Assembly: GCA_038049695.1 (NCBI GenBank)
Contig: CP142455.1
Span: 26,139,501 to 26,203,500 of the forward strand
Length of the DNA: 64,000 nt
Origin: Cinnamomum chago
Lineage: Eukaryota > Streptophyta > Magnoliopsida > Laurales > Lauraceae
Direction of reading: 5' to 3'
Below, one piece after another: positions 33,062 through 43,842 of the stretch (position 1 is the stretch's first letter; every line of letters begins with the position of its first letter). The notes under the pieces are model-generated. The model was given only the letters and a program-made list of their open reading frames with translations, had not been told where the DNA came from and did not search any database. Both the position numbers and the translations under genes were made by a program.

Positions 33062-33291
33062 ATGAAAGAACAAAATTGATTCACCAAGGTTTAATTACTG
33101 AATCACTTCCCAATGGTATGTTCTGAGTTTGTTTAGACAATGAAGATCTGATTCTAGGTTATGTTTTGGGAAGGATCCGACGGAGTTTTATCCGGATACT
33201 ATCAGGAGATTGAGTCAAAATCGAAGTAAGTCATTATGATTCAACTAGGGGACGTATTTATAGACTTTGCAACAAAGAGTCGAATGATTAG
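33062..33291 (+). pseudogene. infA: Plastid infA copy, broken
   Basis: Begins ATGAAAGAACAAAATTG. Despite a frame shift near the start, a TGA at the PNGMF-R position and another frame change near the end, blocks of translation initiation factor 1 remain: LITESLPNGMF, DNEDLILGY, GRIRRSFIRIL and VKIEVSHYDSTRG. It lies between rps8 and rpl36 as in plastids. Confidence 0.85.
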
Positions 33292-33403
33292 GCGCCTTTT
33301 TATTTGAATTTAAGCATTCATTTCATGGGAATACAATTTGAGGTTCAAAATTTCAAGGGACTTATTTACTTCTAAGCAGTATATTTGGAATTAAGGAAGA
33401 ACT

Positions 33404-33514
33404 ATGAAAATAAGGGCTTCCATTCATAAAATTTGTGAAAAATGTCGACTGATCCGTAGGCGGGGACAAATTATAGTAATTTGTTCCAATCCGAAACATA
33501 AACAGAGCAGGTAA
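33404..33514 (+). pseudogene. rpl36: Plastid rpl36 copy, still open
   Basis: A 36-codon frame, [20 protein letters not shown] then [16 protein letters not shown], is plastid ribosomal protein L36 with its zinc-binding Cys/His set (CEKC and C...H). It lacks one residue at the end. The frame is intact, but it sits among broken plastid genes without a nuclear promoter or transit peptide, so it is regarded as a passenger copy. Confidence 0.85.
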
Positions 33515-33572
33515 TCTTTCTAACAAGGGACTTTCAAACGGTTCGATGCACAAATAAAGTATCTGTTTTGAC

Positions 33573-33791
33573 ATGAAATGAACCATTGAGGGTACTTCTA
33601 GATCTGGGCCAAGATAAACTATTACAAGGGATTTATTGAAACCAGTGAATTCAGAATATGGTAAAGTGGCTCCTGGATGGGGAACCACCCCATTTATGGG
33701 TGTCGCAATGGATCTATTTGTGATATTCCTATCTATCACTGGTGAGATTTATAAGTATTTCGTCTTACTAGATAGAATTTCAATGAATTAG
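33573..33791 (+). pseudogene. psbH: Plastid psbH copy with two stops
   Basis: One frame from 33573 to TAG at 33789-33791 reads [49 protein letters not shown] and [12 protein letters not shown]. This is photosystem II phosphoprotein H, with its single membrane segment. TGA at codon 3 and TAA after SGPR interrupt it. The length (72 codons) is normal. Its neighbour rpl36 is not its plastid neighbour. Confidence 0.88.
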
Positions 33792-34480
33792 GTCCATAAG
33801 AACCAGACGCCCTAGCTTTTCAATAAAAAGTAAATCCCTTACGACTCAGATTTATAGTCCATTATGGTAGTTTGACCGTGGATTCCCGTTGTTTCGGTAT
33901 TTCCAGAATATGTGTATGACTTGTTATAATTGATCCTATTGATAGTACAGAGAATGGGTCTATCATCTCGACAGAAATGCCCTACCTTTGAGGGCAGTTT
34001 GAAGTATTGATTTACGTAATTGGAACTTGGAAGTAACCAATTAGGTTTACGACAAAACCTAGAAATTGATCACTGATCCAATTTGAGTACCTCTACCGGA
34101 TAGACCTCAACAGAAAGCTACCTTCTTTCCATCATCTTTTTCTCTAGTACATTTCCATCTACTTATGCTACCTTTCCATATATGAACGAACTGCATTGAA
34201 CTGGTGACTTTTGAAAATCACGAATCCACCAAACCAAATCCCGGATTCAATCAGTACTGAGATTCAGCGGTGGCTAGACCGAATCAGGTAACTATGATCA
34301 AAGGCCAATCATTTTGAATTGCAAGCAATATCCAAAGCCCAGAAACTACCAACTAGGGTGTTAATTTGGTTCGACAATATTTTCATCGTGATTCAGGATA
34401 TTAAATTTCGCTAAATCGTTAGGAGTACGGCAGAGCAAATTTCCTACTGTAGATGACTATAGATGATGGACACAAGATAT
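33792..34480 (+). pseudogene. Probable plastid petB 5' end and group II intron remnant
   Basis: Downstream of psbH, near 33908-33950, GTGTATGACTTG resembles a group II intron start, and text such as GATCCTATTGATAGTACAGA follows. This fits the plastid order psbH-petB (exon 1 of six bases, then a long intron). The assignment rests on position and recollection of the plastid sequence. No petB exon 2 is present, and the right limit of the insert is uncertain. Confidence 0.5.
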
Positions 34481-34769
34481 GTAAAAGAGGCTACGCAATG
34501 CATATTAAAATGAGAGAGAACTTTCGAAAGTCAGTTTCAGCCATATGATGGAAAACCTTAAAATTAAACAGCAACAAAGTGGTTCTGTCTTTAGTTTAGT
34601 CAAGCATCTTGATAGACTCTACAGTTAGTGCATACGCCAACCTTAGTCTAGGATTTAACAAAAAAAAAAAAAAAGTGACAAGACAATCGTATAGTTGTTT
34701 TCTTTCAAAGCAATAAAGAACTCGTAGAGTCATAGTGTAGACTGTAGATATAAATTTGATGAAATAAAG

Positions 34770-34999
34770 CTACTTGTTAAACCATTGACAAGAAGAACAT
34801 CAACTAAGCTAAGCATTGAAAGGAAAGCATATAAAACAAGTTCAAAGATCAAAGCCACAACAACTTTACCTCACGAAGATTGCAAATATCAATCAAGAAT
34901 CTCACAAAACAATCAGCATTTAATCTTTTTTAGAGCTAATTCCATAACCTGATATCTGTGCATCATCAACATTTAAGCCCTATCCATCTATCTAGAGGT
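34770..34999. repeat. Dispersed duplication, copy B
   Basis: Direct-orientation partner of 30451-30732. It lies just outside the copia LTR and just right of the plastid insert. Confidence 0.85.
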
Positions 35000-35004
35000 G
35001 TGAG

Positions 35005-35281
35005 TGTTAGATTTAGAACTTTGAGATGAAGAGAAAAAGCTTTGGAATATTGGATGATCTGATCGATCAGTCCTCTCTTTACTTATAATGAATTCTAGCC
35101 TTAATCAAGGCAATTACAATCTATGTATGAGGAAAGAATATAAAGAATATAAATTACAATCTTCTATACATGGAATGAGAATATAAACAGATTGGTGATG
35201 AGTCAACTAATCCCACGTGATATCTGAGTATGGGCCTATTGTATATGGGCCTTGGGTTAGATGGGCCCATTATCTTCTACA
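35005..35281 (-). mobile_element. Ty1/copia 3' LTR (277 bp)
   Basis: On the - strand it starts TGTAGAAGATAATGGGCCC and ends CTAACA. It is immediately preceded by the polypurine tract TTTGAGGGGGAG (35282-35293), which fixes the inner edge. The 5' LTR is not in the window. Confidence 0.8.
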
Positions 35282-36438
35282 CTCCCCCTCAAATTGTTGT
35301 GGTAAGGCAGAAAACATCAATTTGCTAGTAAGATCACTATGGCGCGTTTTGGGAAGAGCTTTTGTGAAGACATCCGCCAACTGGTTAAGAGTAGAGACAT
35401 GGGGCAGAGTTATCTTTTCAGTAACAACATGCTGACGGATGAAGTGGCAATCAATCTCAATATGCTTCGTTCTTTCATGAAAGACGGGATTGTTTGCAAT
35501 TCGGGTAGCACCGGTGTTGTCCCCATGAAGAGGTATAGGACTACCCACCGTGACACCGAATTCACAAAGAAGACGTCGTAGCCAGATGATTTCAGCACTC
35601 GCGGATGACATGGCCCGATATTCTGCCTCAGCAGAAGATTTCGAAACGGTGGTTTGCTTCTTGCACTTCCATGAAATCAATGAGTCCCCAAGAAACATAC
35701 ACCAGCCAGTGGTAGATCGCCGAGAATCGGGGCAACCAGCCCAGTCAGCATCCGCATAAGCGGATAAGTGCAGGGAAGCTCCCGAAGGGTAGAAGAGACC
35801 ATGATTAAGGGTGGCTTTGACATAGCGAAGTATGCGCAAGGCAGCAGCAAGGTGAGGTTTGTGAGGATTGCTCACAAACTGGCTAACCGTATGAACGACA
35901 TGAGAGATATCCGGCCGAGTCATAGTTAAGTAGAGCAAACTACCAACTATCCGCCGAAAAACAGAGGGATCATCCAGGGGAAGGCCATCAGCCGCACTGA
36001 TCTTGCTGTTTAACTCCATAGGTGTATCAAAAGTGTGGGCATCCTCAAGTCTTGCCGAAGTTATCAAATCTGTAGCATATTTCCGCTGATGAACCCGAAT
36101 GCCAGATTTGCTACGCAAGAATTCCAGACCCAGAAAGTAGGTGAGAGGTCCAAGATCCTTCATTCTGAAGTGTCGAGTGAGATGATGTTTGAGATCCGTA
36201 ATGCCAGCACTATCATTGCCACTGATAATCATATCATCAACATAGACTAAAAGGAACGTGTAGCCCTTCGTTGTCCATTGAAGAAACAGTGAGCTATCCG
36301 AATGACTTTGACGAAATCCAGCTTGAAGAATTGCAGTCCGGAATTTATCAAACCACGCTCTGGGAGCTTGCTTAAGTCCATACAAAGATTTCCGCAGCTT
36401 ACAAACATGCTGAGGAGGACATGCATATCCTGGAGGAG
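35270..36438 (-). pseudogene. Ty1/copia polyprotein, C-terminal part (RT and RNase H)
   Basis: Open from the gypsy breakpoint to TAA in the LTR. It reads CKLRKSLYGLKQAPRAWFDK, LLVYVDDMIISG (catalytic YVDD present), MKDLGPLTYFLGLE, GSLLYLTMTRPDISH, YADADWAGCPDSRRSTTG (RNase H), SSAEAEYRAM and FHERTKHIEIDCHFIR. The domain order is typical for copia, and this part has no stop. The frame runs through the polypurine tract and 12 bases into the LTR. Everything upstream of the RT palm is missing because the Ty3/gypsy element begins at 36439. Confidence 0.92.
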
Positions 36439-38540
36439 TGTCACGACCCAAATTCCGGGGCCCTGTCGGATATCCGGATCGTGATAACTGGGCAATGTAT
36501 ACCATTCATTTATCAAATTATTCGCATAAGAGATTGGTATATAAATCAATTATAATTCCAATTAATTTAAATATAGTCAAACAATATAAAGATCTCTAAA
36601 TGATCAAAATCTCTATGTTCTGTCTCCAAAAATAATGTACTAATCATTAAATCAATTTCTAAACAAAACTAAATCTTCTGCCACTCATAATTATTTCTCG
36701 TTTTCTCTCTTCAGCCACGCATGCCAAACTCTACGTGCTGAGCGTCATCCTGATTTATCCCACCCGCAGTAAGATTACCTGAAGGGGGCAACACAACATC
36801 AGTATTACTGGTGAATGAATATTCCTAATTACATAAGCAACATAAAGCATAATATTACATGATTTAACACTATTGAATCAATATATTATATGCACAATAA
36901 TACATCCATAAATATACATCCGTGCCCATGCACCTTACCATGCCTCAAAGGCTTATTGTATTGTATACATGTATACCGGTCCTTATGACCCTGTCCCATC
37001 GGACACGTCCCCTATGGACCAGCCGCTATAATGGCTCGGACACTAAGTCCAACATCCCCTGTCTGGGATCTCATTATCTCATAACAACCACAACTTACTA
37101 TTATTATCAAACTTCCTCATATACATATCAATAGTGTGGGCCCCACCTTTACTAAGTTGCCCCACTCAATTCAAAATTGGTATTATCATAATAGGGTGGG
37201 TCCACACCATAAACAAACATAATATGCAGTAAGTAACATAATACATATAATTAGTCATCACAGTTACTATAATCACCATTAAATTAATCATCTCTCTTTA
37301 ATTTATCTATATAATAATTTTATGGAAACATCAGTTACCCATCCTGGGCCAAACCCAACTATATCCAACTCAGATCCATGAACAGAGCCCAGTATTGGGT
37401 TGTCCACGCCTGAAGGCTCACACCTTTAACATCCAGTGGGTCCCGCTTACAAAATGCATGATCAGTCAACTAGGTGATGGTCGACCACTACTATACTATC
37501 ATCCTCATGGATCTGATCCCTCATCAGATCATGTGATGGGGTCCACAAACCAAAAACGTGATTCCCTGTTTTCCTATACACAGTGACGCCTGAATGTAGT
37601 GAATCCATTGCTCTGTGGGTCCCACTGATCACAATCCCAGATGCCCACTACCCTATGGTCGCCCAGGGGTCCCCTTCAAGATGTGGGGTGCTGATTTCTA
37701 TTCATGTGGCCAGATGGGTCCCAGAAGGACCTGACGACAAGAGACCACAATTCATGCAACAGTCGCCTATGTTACATCATAACAATTGGATGAGGGCCCA
37801 GATGGGGCCCACTCCTCATGGGTCCAGGTCCTCATGGGTCGACCATGGGTCCCCTTGTGGATCTATGGCCTTGATTCTCCATCTAGTGGGCCATGGGGTC
37901 CCACATCTCTCAAACAACAAAACAACCCATTGACGACAGTCTCTGTTTCCATCAATTTGCAAGCCTATTCGATGGATCCTCATGGGTTTTCCCTCCAAAT
38001 CATTGGTATCATACAAACAGCCATTCCTACACAATTCCTTGGCTCAAAACAGATTTCAAATCTGTTTCATGGTTACAGACCATCACCGTATACTTAACAA
38101 TACATGATAATTGAATCATACTCCATTATCAATCATCTTGGTTAAACCATCTAGATAATTAGGAAGATCCACTCACCTTTGGTATGCGATCGTTGCTTTT
38201 GCAATGTGCGGGCGTGAATAGGACATCAATCAATCTTCCTCTCCTTCTCCTAGATTGCAACCACAAGACTCTCTCAGGATCTTCTCCAAAGGAATAGGAT
38301 ACAATGACTGTTGTTGGTTTACTTGTATATATAAAGAGAAGGCAAGTCTCCTAATCCTAATATATCTCCTATTTCCCCTACTATACTTGTTATACAAGTA
38401 TACAACTCCAGTCCCAAACAAACGTGGGACACTTTCCAAATTTCAAATTCCATAATAAGTATTACTACTAATTCATAAAAGAGAACCACTAAAGTCTACC
38501 TGGGCCAGACTAATCCTGGCCCATAATGCAGGATATTACA
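36439..38540 (-). mobile_element. Ty3/gypsy 3' LTR, complete (2.1 kb)
   Basis: On the - strand it begins TGTAATATCCTGC at 38540 and ends GGTCGTGACA at 36439. Its first 421 + strand bases appear identical to the other LTR at 43422-43842, which means a recent insertion. The bases AGGAG at 36434-36438 should be one half of the target duplication. The other half is lost. Confidence 0.9.
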
Positions 38541-38553
38541 TACTCCCCTCCTT
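38541..38553 (-). other. Ty3/gypsy polypurine tract
   Basis: On the - strand, AAGGAGGGGAGTA ends directly at the LTR start TGTAATATCC. It would prime plus-strand DNA synthesis. Confidence 0.85.
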
Positions 38554-38574
38554 GGGAAATTTGGTCCTCCAAAT

Positions 38575-41500
38575 TTAAAACATACCTATGGTGAAAAGAT
38601 GCGGATACTTCTTTCGGACCTCGTCCTCGATTTCCCATGTAGCTTCATTTGGATCCTGATGTGTCCAGAGCACTTTGACTAGTCGGACTGTTCGTCTCCG
38701 CAACACCCTCTCCTTGGTGTCTACAATTGCAACAGGGCTCTCCTCATAGGATAAATCTGGCTGTAAGTTCATTGGTTCGAAATCTAACACATGAGACGGG
38801 TCTGGTTCATACTTTTTCAACATGGATACATGAAACACCTTATGAACTCCCGCTAACTGCGCCGGTAGTTCCAATTCGTAAGCGTTCCCATCGCTCACTC
38901 GCCCTGTAATTTTGAATGGTCCAATGTATCTCGGACTTAGCTTTCCTTTCTTACCGAATCGCATCACTCCCTTCGTCGGAGAGACTTTGAGGAATACTGA
39001 GTCACCTACCACAAATTCTAATTCTCGTCGGCGTTTATCTGCATAACTCTTTTGGCGACTCTGAGCAGTCTTCAATCTGTCCCGGATTTTCTTAATATTC
39101 TCAGTAGAGGTTTGCACCCATTCAGGGCCTAAAATCCGCCTATCGCCCACTTCTTCCCAACAAATTGGAGAGCGGCAACTCCTGCCGTACAGGGCCTCGA
39201 AAGGAGCCATTTGGATACTCGAATGGTAGCTATTGTTATAAGCAAACTCTGCCAGCGGTAACTGCTCGTCCCAACTGTCTCTGAAATCTATAGCACAAGC
39301 GCGAAGCATGTCTTCTAGAGTTTGATTTGTCCTTTCCGTCTGCCCATCAGTCTGAGGGTGATATGCCGTGCTAAAATTCAGTTTCGTACCCATAGCCTTC
39401 TGTAAGCTCCTCCAAAACTGTGAAACAAATCTGGTATCTCTGTCTGATACAATTGATGCTGGAACGCCATGCAACCTCACAACCTCCCGAACATATGTTT
39501 TAGCCAGGTGCTCCATGGTAGTTCTTCCTTTCAACGGTATGAAGTGCGCTGACTTGGTCAATCGATCCACAATTACCCAAATTATTTCATTTTGCCTTGA
39601 GGTCCTGGGAAATCCTGAAATAAAATCCATAGTGATATGTTCCCATTTCCATTCTGGGATAGGTAGCGGCTGCAGCAATCCCCCCGGCTTCCTATGATCA
39701 GCCTTCACTTGTTGACAAGTAAAACACCGTCCCACAAACTCAGTAACATCATTCTTCATACCGATCCACCAAAATCTGATTTTTAAGTTCTGATACATCT
39801 TGGTGCTCCCCAGATGGATGGTATATTTGGTGTGATGTGCTTCCTTCAAAATTTCATCTTTGATTTCTCGAATATTTGGGACACAAAGTCTGCCTCGAAA
39901 GTATAACACGCCGTTATCAACGGAGAAGTCCGGTTTATTATCTGGTTTGTCGAAGATTTCCTCCAATGCCTTGTCATCCCGTTGACGATCCTTAATTCTC
40001 TGAATTAGTTCGGGTTGAACCTTGAAACTTCCCAATAGTACTTTTTCACCAATAGGCCATAAATTTGCATCCAAGTCCTTGACCTTTTCAAGTAGTCGCC
40101 ACTCAGCAGTAAGACAAGCCATCTGTGCTGATTTTCTACTTAAGGCGTCGGCTACAACATTCGCTTTTCCTGGATGATAAATTATAGAGAAATTATAATC
40201 TTTCAAGAATTCCATCCATCTTCGTTGGCGCAAGTTCAATTCTTTTTGAGAAAATACATATTTGAGGCTCTTGTGATCTGTATAAACTTCGAATTCTTCA
40301 CCGTAAAGGTAGTGTCTCCAAATTTTCAATGCAAAAACTACAGCTGCCAACTCAAGGTCGTGTGTAGCATAATTTTGTTCATGAACCTTTAGCTGTCTAG
40401 AAGCATACGCAATCACCTTTTCATGCTGCATGAGAACACACCCTAACCCTTGCAACGACGCATCACAGTAGATAACAAATCCTCCACTCCCAGCCGGAAG
40501 GGCGAGTATTGGTGCTGACGTCAGTTTACCTTTCAATGTTTTGAAACTACTCTCACATTTCTCGTCCCAAGTGAACGGAACATCCTTCCTTGTGAGTTTG
40601 GTCAATGGTCCAGCAATCGTAGAGAATCCTTGTACGAACCTTCGATAATAACCCGCCAAACCTAAGAAACTCCGAACTTCTGAAACATTTGAAGGTCGCT
40701 TCCAATTCATAACCGCTTCTATTTTGGTAGGGTCTACCGACAATCCATCTCCGGAAATAATGTGCCCCAAAAAGGTGACTTGCTCTAACCAGAAATCACA
40801 CTTACTCAACTTGGCATAAAGCTGGTTGTCCTTCAAGAGCTGCAAGGAGGTACGCAAATGCTCGCCATGTTCCTGCCTTTCTTTAGAGTAGATGAGGATA
40901 TCATCGATAAAGACCACCACAAATTTATCCAAATAGGGTTGGAAAACTTGGTTCATCAATGCCATAAAGGCAGCTGGCGCATTGGTCAATCCGAAAGGCA
41001 TGACTAGAAACTCGTAATGACCATACCGCGTCCGAAACGATGTCTTGGGAATGTCTTCCTCCCTTACTCTCAGCTGATGGTAGCCGGACCTTAGATCTAT
41101 CTTGGAAAAGTATTTCGCTCCTTGCAATTGATCAAACAGTTCATCAATGCGGGGTAGGGGGTACTTGTTCTTGATGGTCACTTGATTTAACTGCCTATAA
41201 TCAATGCACATTCTCAAGGTTCCATCCTTCTTCTTTACGAACAACACCGGTGCTCCCCATGGGGACACACTAGGCCTGATGAGTCCTTTGTCCAATAGTT
41301 CCTCCAATTGATCCTTGAGTTCCTTCAATTCTGCTGGAGCCATTCGATAGGGTGCTTTGGAAATCGGGGCCGTACCCGGCATTATTTCAATGGTAAAATC
41401 GACCTCCCGAAGTGGGGGCAATCCAGGCAAGTCATCCAGAAATACGTCAGGGAATTCCCTAACAACGGGAATATTTTCTATACTTAGTTTTGGCTTATCC

Positions 41501-41994
41501 TCTGAAATGAAGGCTAAAAAGCCTTTGCACCCATTCCTCAGTAACTCACCAGCTTTGATGGCTGAAATAACCATTGACCGAATAGGTTTTCTTTTTCCCA
41601 CCAGACTAACATGAGTAAATCCCTCTAGGTTAAATCGAACTACTTTGTTAAAGCAGTCTAAAATAGCCCGATACCTAGTAAGCCAGTCCATGCCTAGTAT
41701 AACATCAAAGTCGTTCATACGTAACAATACCAGGTCAGCCGGCATCAGGGCTTGCCCAATCGCTATCATGCAATCATAAAATATGGTTCTAGTGCATATT
41801 TGATCACCCGTGGGTGTAGACACCACTAATGCATTAGTCAAAAATGAGGGGGAATTTTCTATCTTGGCAGCAAAAGTATGTGAGATGAAAGAATGGGTTG
41901 AACCCGAATCAAATAAAGTACTAGCTTCATAGTTGGAAATTAAGACCATACCCTCGACTACGTGGTTGGCCGCTTCCGCATCATGGTGCGTCAT
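38575..41994 (-). CDS. Ty3/gypsy Pol polyprotein (chromovirus type), open
   Basis: 1139 codons from the first Met, without a stop. In order: aspartic protease ([12 protein letters not shown], about 28-39); reverse transcriptase with [14 protein letters not shown] (catalytic IDD, about 350-375); RNase H ([17 protein letters not shown] and [10 protein letters not shown]); integrase with its zinc-binding His/Cys set (HH...CFTCQ) and catalytic region ([37 protein letters not shown]); and a C-terminal stretch [21 protein letters not shown] resembling the chromodomain-like end of Tekay/Del chromoviruses. It lies in the same frame as gag upstream, parted by one TAA. The domains look complete, so the element may have been active recently. 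The 5' LTR is truncated, so it can no longer be expressed in the usual way. Confidence 0.93.
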   Translation of the reverse strand: MTHHDAEAANHVVEGMVLISNYEASTLFDSGSTHSFISHTFAAKIENSPSFLTNALVVSTPTGDQICTRTIFYDCMIAIGQALMPADLVLLRMNDFDVILGMDWLTRYRAILDCFNKVVRFNLEGFTHVSLVGKRKPIRSMVISAIKAGELLRNGCKGFLAFISEDKPKLSIENIPVVREFPDVFLDDLPGLPPLREVDFTIEIMPGTAPISKAPYRMAPAELKELKDQLEELLDKGLIRPSVSPWGAPVLFVKKKDGTLRMCIDYRQLNQVTIKNKYPLPRIDELFDQLQGAKYFSKIDLRSGYHQLRVREEDIPKTSFRTRYGHYEFLVMPFGLTNAPAAFMALMNQVFQPYLDKFVVVFIDDILIYSKERQEHGEHLRTSLQLLKDNQLYAKLSKCDFWLEQVTFLGHIISGDGLSVDPTKIEAVMNWKRPSNVSEVRSFLGLAGYYRRFVQGFSTIAGPLTKLTRKDVPFTWDEKCESSFKTLKGKLTSAPILALPAGSGGFVIYCDASLQGLGCVLMQHEKVIAYASRQLKVHEQNYATHDLELAAVVFALKIWRHYLYGEEFEVYTDHKSLKYVFSQKELNLRQRRWMEFLKDYNFSIIYHPGKANVVADALSRKSAQMACLTAEWRLLEKVKDLDANLWPIGEKVLLGSFKVQPELIQRIKDRQRDDKALEEIFDKPDNKPDFSVDNGVLYFRGRLCVPNIREIKDEILKEAHHTKYTIHLGSTKMYQNLKIRFWWIGMKNDVTEFVGRCFTCQQVKADHRKPGGLLQPLPIPEWKWEHITMDFISGFPRTSRQNEIIWVIVDRLTKSAHFIPLKGRTTMEHLAKTYVREVVRLHGVPASIVSDRDTRFVSQFWRSLQKAMGTKLNFSTAYHPQTDGQTERTNQTLEDMLRACAIDFRDSWDEQLPLAEFAYNNSYHSSIQMAPFEALYGRSCRSPICWEEVGDRRILGPEWVQTSTENIKKIRDRLKTAQSRQKSYADKRRRELEFVVGDSVFLKVSPTKGVMRFGKKGKLSPRYIGPFKITGRVSDGNAYELELPAQLAGVHKVFHVSMLKKYEPDPSHVLDFEPMNLQPDLSYEESPVAIVDTKERVLRRRTVRLVKVLWTHQDPNEATWEIEDEVRKKYPHLFTIGMF

Positions 41995-42192
41995 GGCAAA
42001 GAACCTTCCATTCTGCTGCTGTCCCGTCTGGTTCCCTCCCTGGTTATTCCTGCCAGGGTTGTACTGCTGTCCTTGGGGTGGGTTCTGCTGATTTCCACGG
42101 GGCTGATGTGGCTGATTCTGATAATAACGTTGGTTTGGTGGATGCTCTCGACCTTGCTGATTTTGCGGAGGTGCTTGTCCTTGTGTCTGAAT

Positions 42193-43260
42193 TTAATTCC
42201 TCCCCTGCTTACTGGGGCAGTCCTTGACTTGGTGCCCTTCTTGACCACAACCATAACATCCACCTTTCCGTTTGGCTTGATTTCTCTCCCTGACCTCTGG
42301 ACAGTCTTTTACCTTATGACCTCCTTTTCCACACCCGAAGCACACTCCAGTTCTTTTCCGGCATTGATTTGTTTCGTGCGATCCCCCGCAATAATTGCAG
42401 ACCGTCTTGGCTCCAGTTTTCTGTTTCTTATTGGGGAACTGGTGCTTGGAGTTGTCTATTTTTACTTCAGTGGACGTCATTTGAGTCTGCCTCCTTATGT
42501 CTTCGATGGCTTCCTCTGAGACGAAAGATTTTCTCAAAGCTTCTGCATAAGTCTTTGGTTCATGCAGCTTTACGTCCTTTTTTATGTCTGGTCTAAGACC
42601 GTTCACGAATCGTTCCATCCTTTCTCCTTCTGTAGCCACTAATATTTCAGCAAAATGCGACAGCTCTGTAAACTTAAGGGCGTACTTGGCTACCGTCAAA
42701 TTTCCCTGCACCAAAGTTTCAAACTCTCTCCTCTTCTGAGCCCTAATATGATCTGGTATAAACTTCTTGATAAACTCCCGTTTGAAGAAGGCCCATGTAA
42801 TCTCTGTTTCTTGTCCATTGAACGACCTCTTGGCTGCCTTCCACCATTCCTTCGCATCACCTTCCAATTTCAATGCTGCAAGTAAGGCCTTTTGATGCTC
42901 TGTACATCCCATAACTTCAAAGATGCCTTCCATGTGTTCAGCCCATTTATTTGCATCCCAAGGATTAGTTGTTTCCTCAAAGCTCTTGGGGCGAAATTCA
43001 TTGAATCTTTTATATAAGGTATCTCTTTCACGATTCCTACTCCCAATGATTCCACCTTCACCCAAATCATCTCTGTTGTTACTCTGTCCCTCGCCATTCT
43101 CACTTTGATGGTGATAAATAGCAGAGATCTGCTCTTGAACCTGTGTATACGCCTTCATAAAGCTTTCAAACATTTGCCGAGCGTACTCCGGCATCTCCAT
43201 AGTTCCACTGTTTGGTTGAACATTGTTGTTCGCATTCTCATTCCCAGTAACATTGTCCAT
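42193..43260 (-). CDS. Ty3/gypsy Gag with three zinc knuckles
   Basis: 355 codons ending in TAA at 42193-42195. The retrotransposon gag core (about 80-240) includes NPWDANKWAEHMEGIFEVMG and WAFFKREFIKKFIPDHIR. Near the end are three CCHC knuckles: CNYCGGSHETNQC, CFGCGKGGHKVKDC and CYGCGQEGHQVKDC. These package element RNA into particles. The frame continues after the stop into a Gln/Asn/Pro-rich linker and protease, so gag and pol are one frame interrupted by a single stop codon. Confidence 0.92.
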   Translation of the reverse strand: MDNVTGNENANNNVQPNSGTMEMPEYARQMFESFMKAYTQVQEQISAIYHHQSENGEGQSNNRDDLGEGGIIGSRNRERDTLYKRFNEFRPKSFEETTNPWDANKWAEHMEGIFEVMGCTEHQKALLAALKLEGDAKEWWKAAKRSFNGQETEITWAFFKREFIKKFIPDHIRAQKRREFETLVQGNLTVAKYALKFTELSHFAEILVATEGERMERFVNGLRPDIKKDVKLHEPKTYAEALRKSFVSEEAIEDIRRQTQMTSTEVKIDNSKHQFPNKKQKTGAKTVCNYCGGSHETNQCRKRTGVCFGCGKGGHKVKDCPEVRERNQAKRKGGCYGCGQEGHQVKDCPSKQGRN

Positions 43261-43398
43261 CGTCTTATTCTTTCTGCAGAAGAAAGAATTTGTGAGCTAA
43301 AAGATCATTAACAGTGTACTTTACTTAATCTCTACTATTGACAACCCCAACGTCCTCACCACGTGACCTATGGGTTGCTAATTCTTTTAATTTCCCAA

Positions 43399-43421
43399 AA
43401 CCTTATGCTCTGATACCACTT
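43399..43421 (-). other. Ty3/gypsy primer binding site
   Basis: On the - strand, AAGTGGTATCAGAGCATA directly follows the LTR end CGTGACA. TGGTATCAGAGC is complementary to the 3' end of initiator tRNA-Met, the usual primer for plant LTR elements. Confidence 0.92.
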
Positions 43422-43842
43422 TGTCACGACCCAAATTCCGGGGCCCTGTCGGATATCCGGATCGTGATAACTGGGCAATGTATACCATTCATTTATCAAA
43501 TTATTCGCATAAGAGATTGGTATATAAATCAATTATAATTCCAATTAATTTAAATATAGTCAAACAATATAAAGATCTCTAAATGATCAAAATCTCTATG
43601 TTCTGTCTCCAAAAATAATGTACTAATCATTAAATCAATTTCTAAACAAAACTAAATCTTCTGCCACTCATAATTATTTCTCGTTTTCTCTCTTCAGCCA
43701 CGCATGCCAAACTCTACGTGCTGAGCGTCATCCTGATTTATCCCACCCGCAGTAAGATTACCTGAAGGGGGCAACACAACATCAGTATTACTGGTGAATG
43801 AATATTCCTAATTACATAAGCAACATAAAGCATAATATTACT
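43422..43842 (-). mobile_element. Ty3/gypsy 5' LTR, truncated to 421 bp
   Basis: By eye identical to 36439-36859, then it stops abruptly at 43842, where MULE-type sequence begins. The remaining 1.7 kb of this LTR, with its promoter, is not elsewhere in the window. Confidence 0.9.

Noticed and set aside
33362..33739. 125-residue frame on the minus strand
   Set aside because: It is the antisense of rpl36 and psbH plastid sequence and has no family of its own.
41962..42519. 185-residue frame on the plus strand
   Set aside because: Shadow of the gag-pol linker on the opposite strand.
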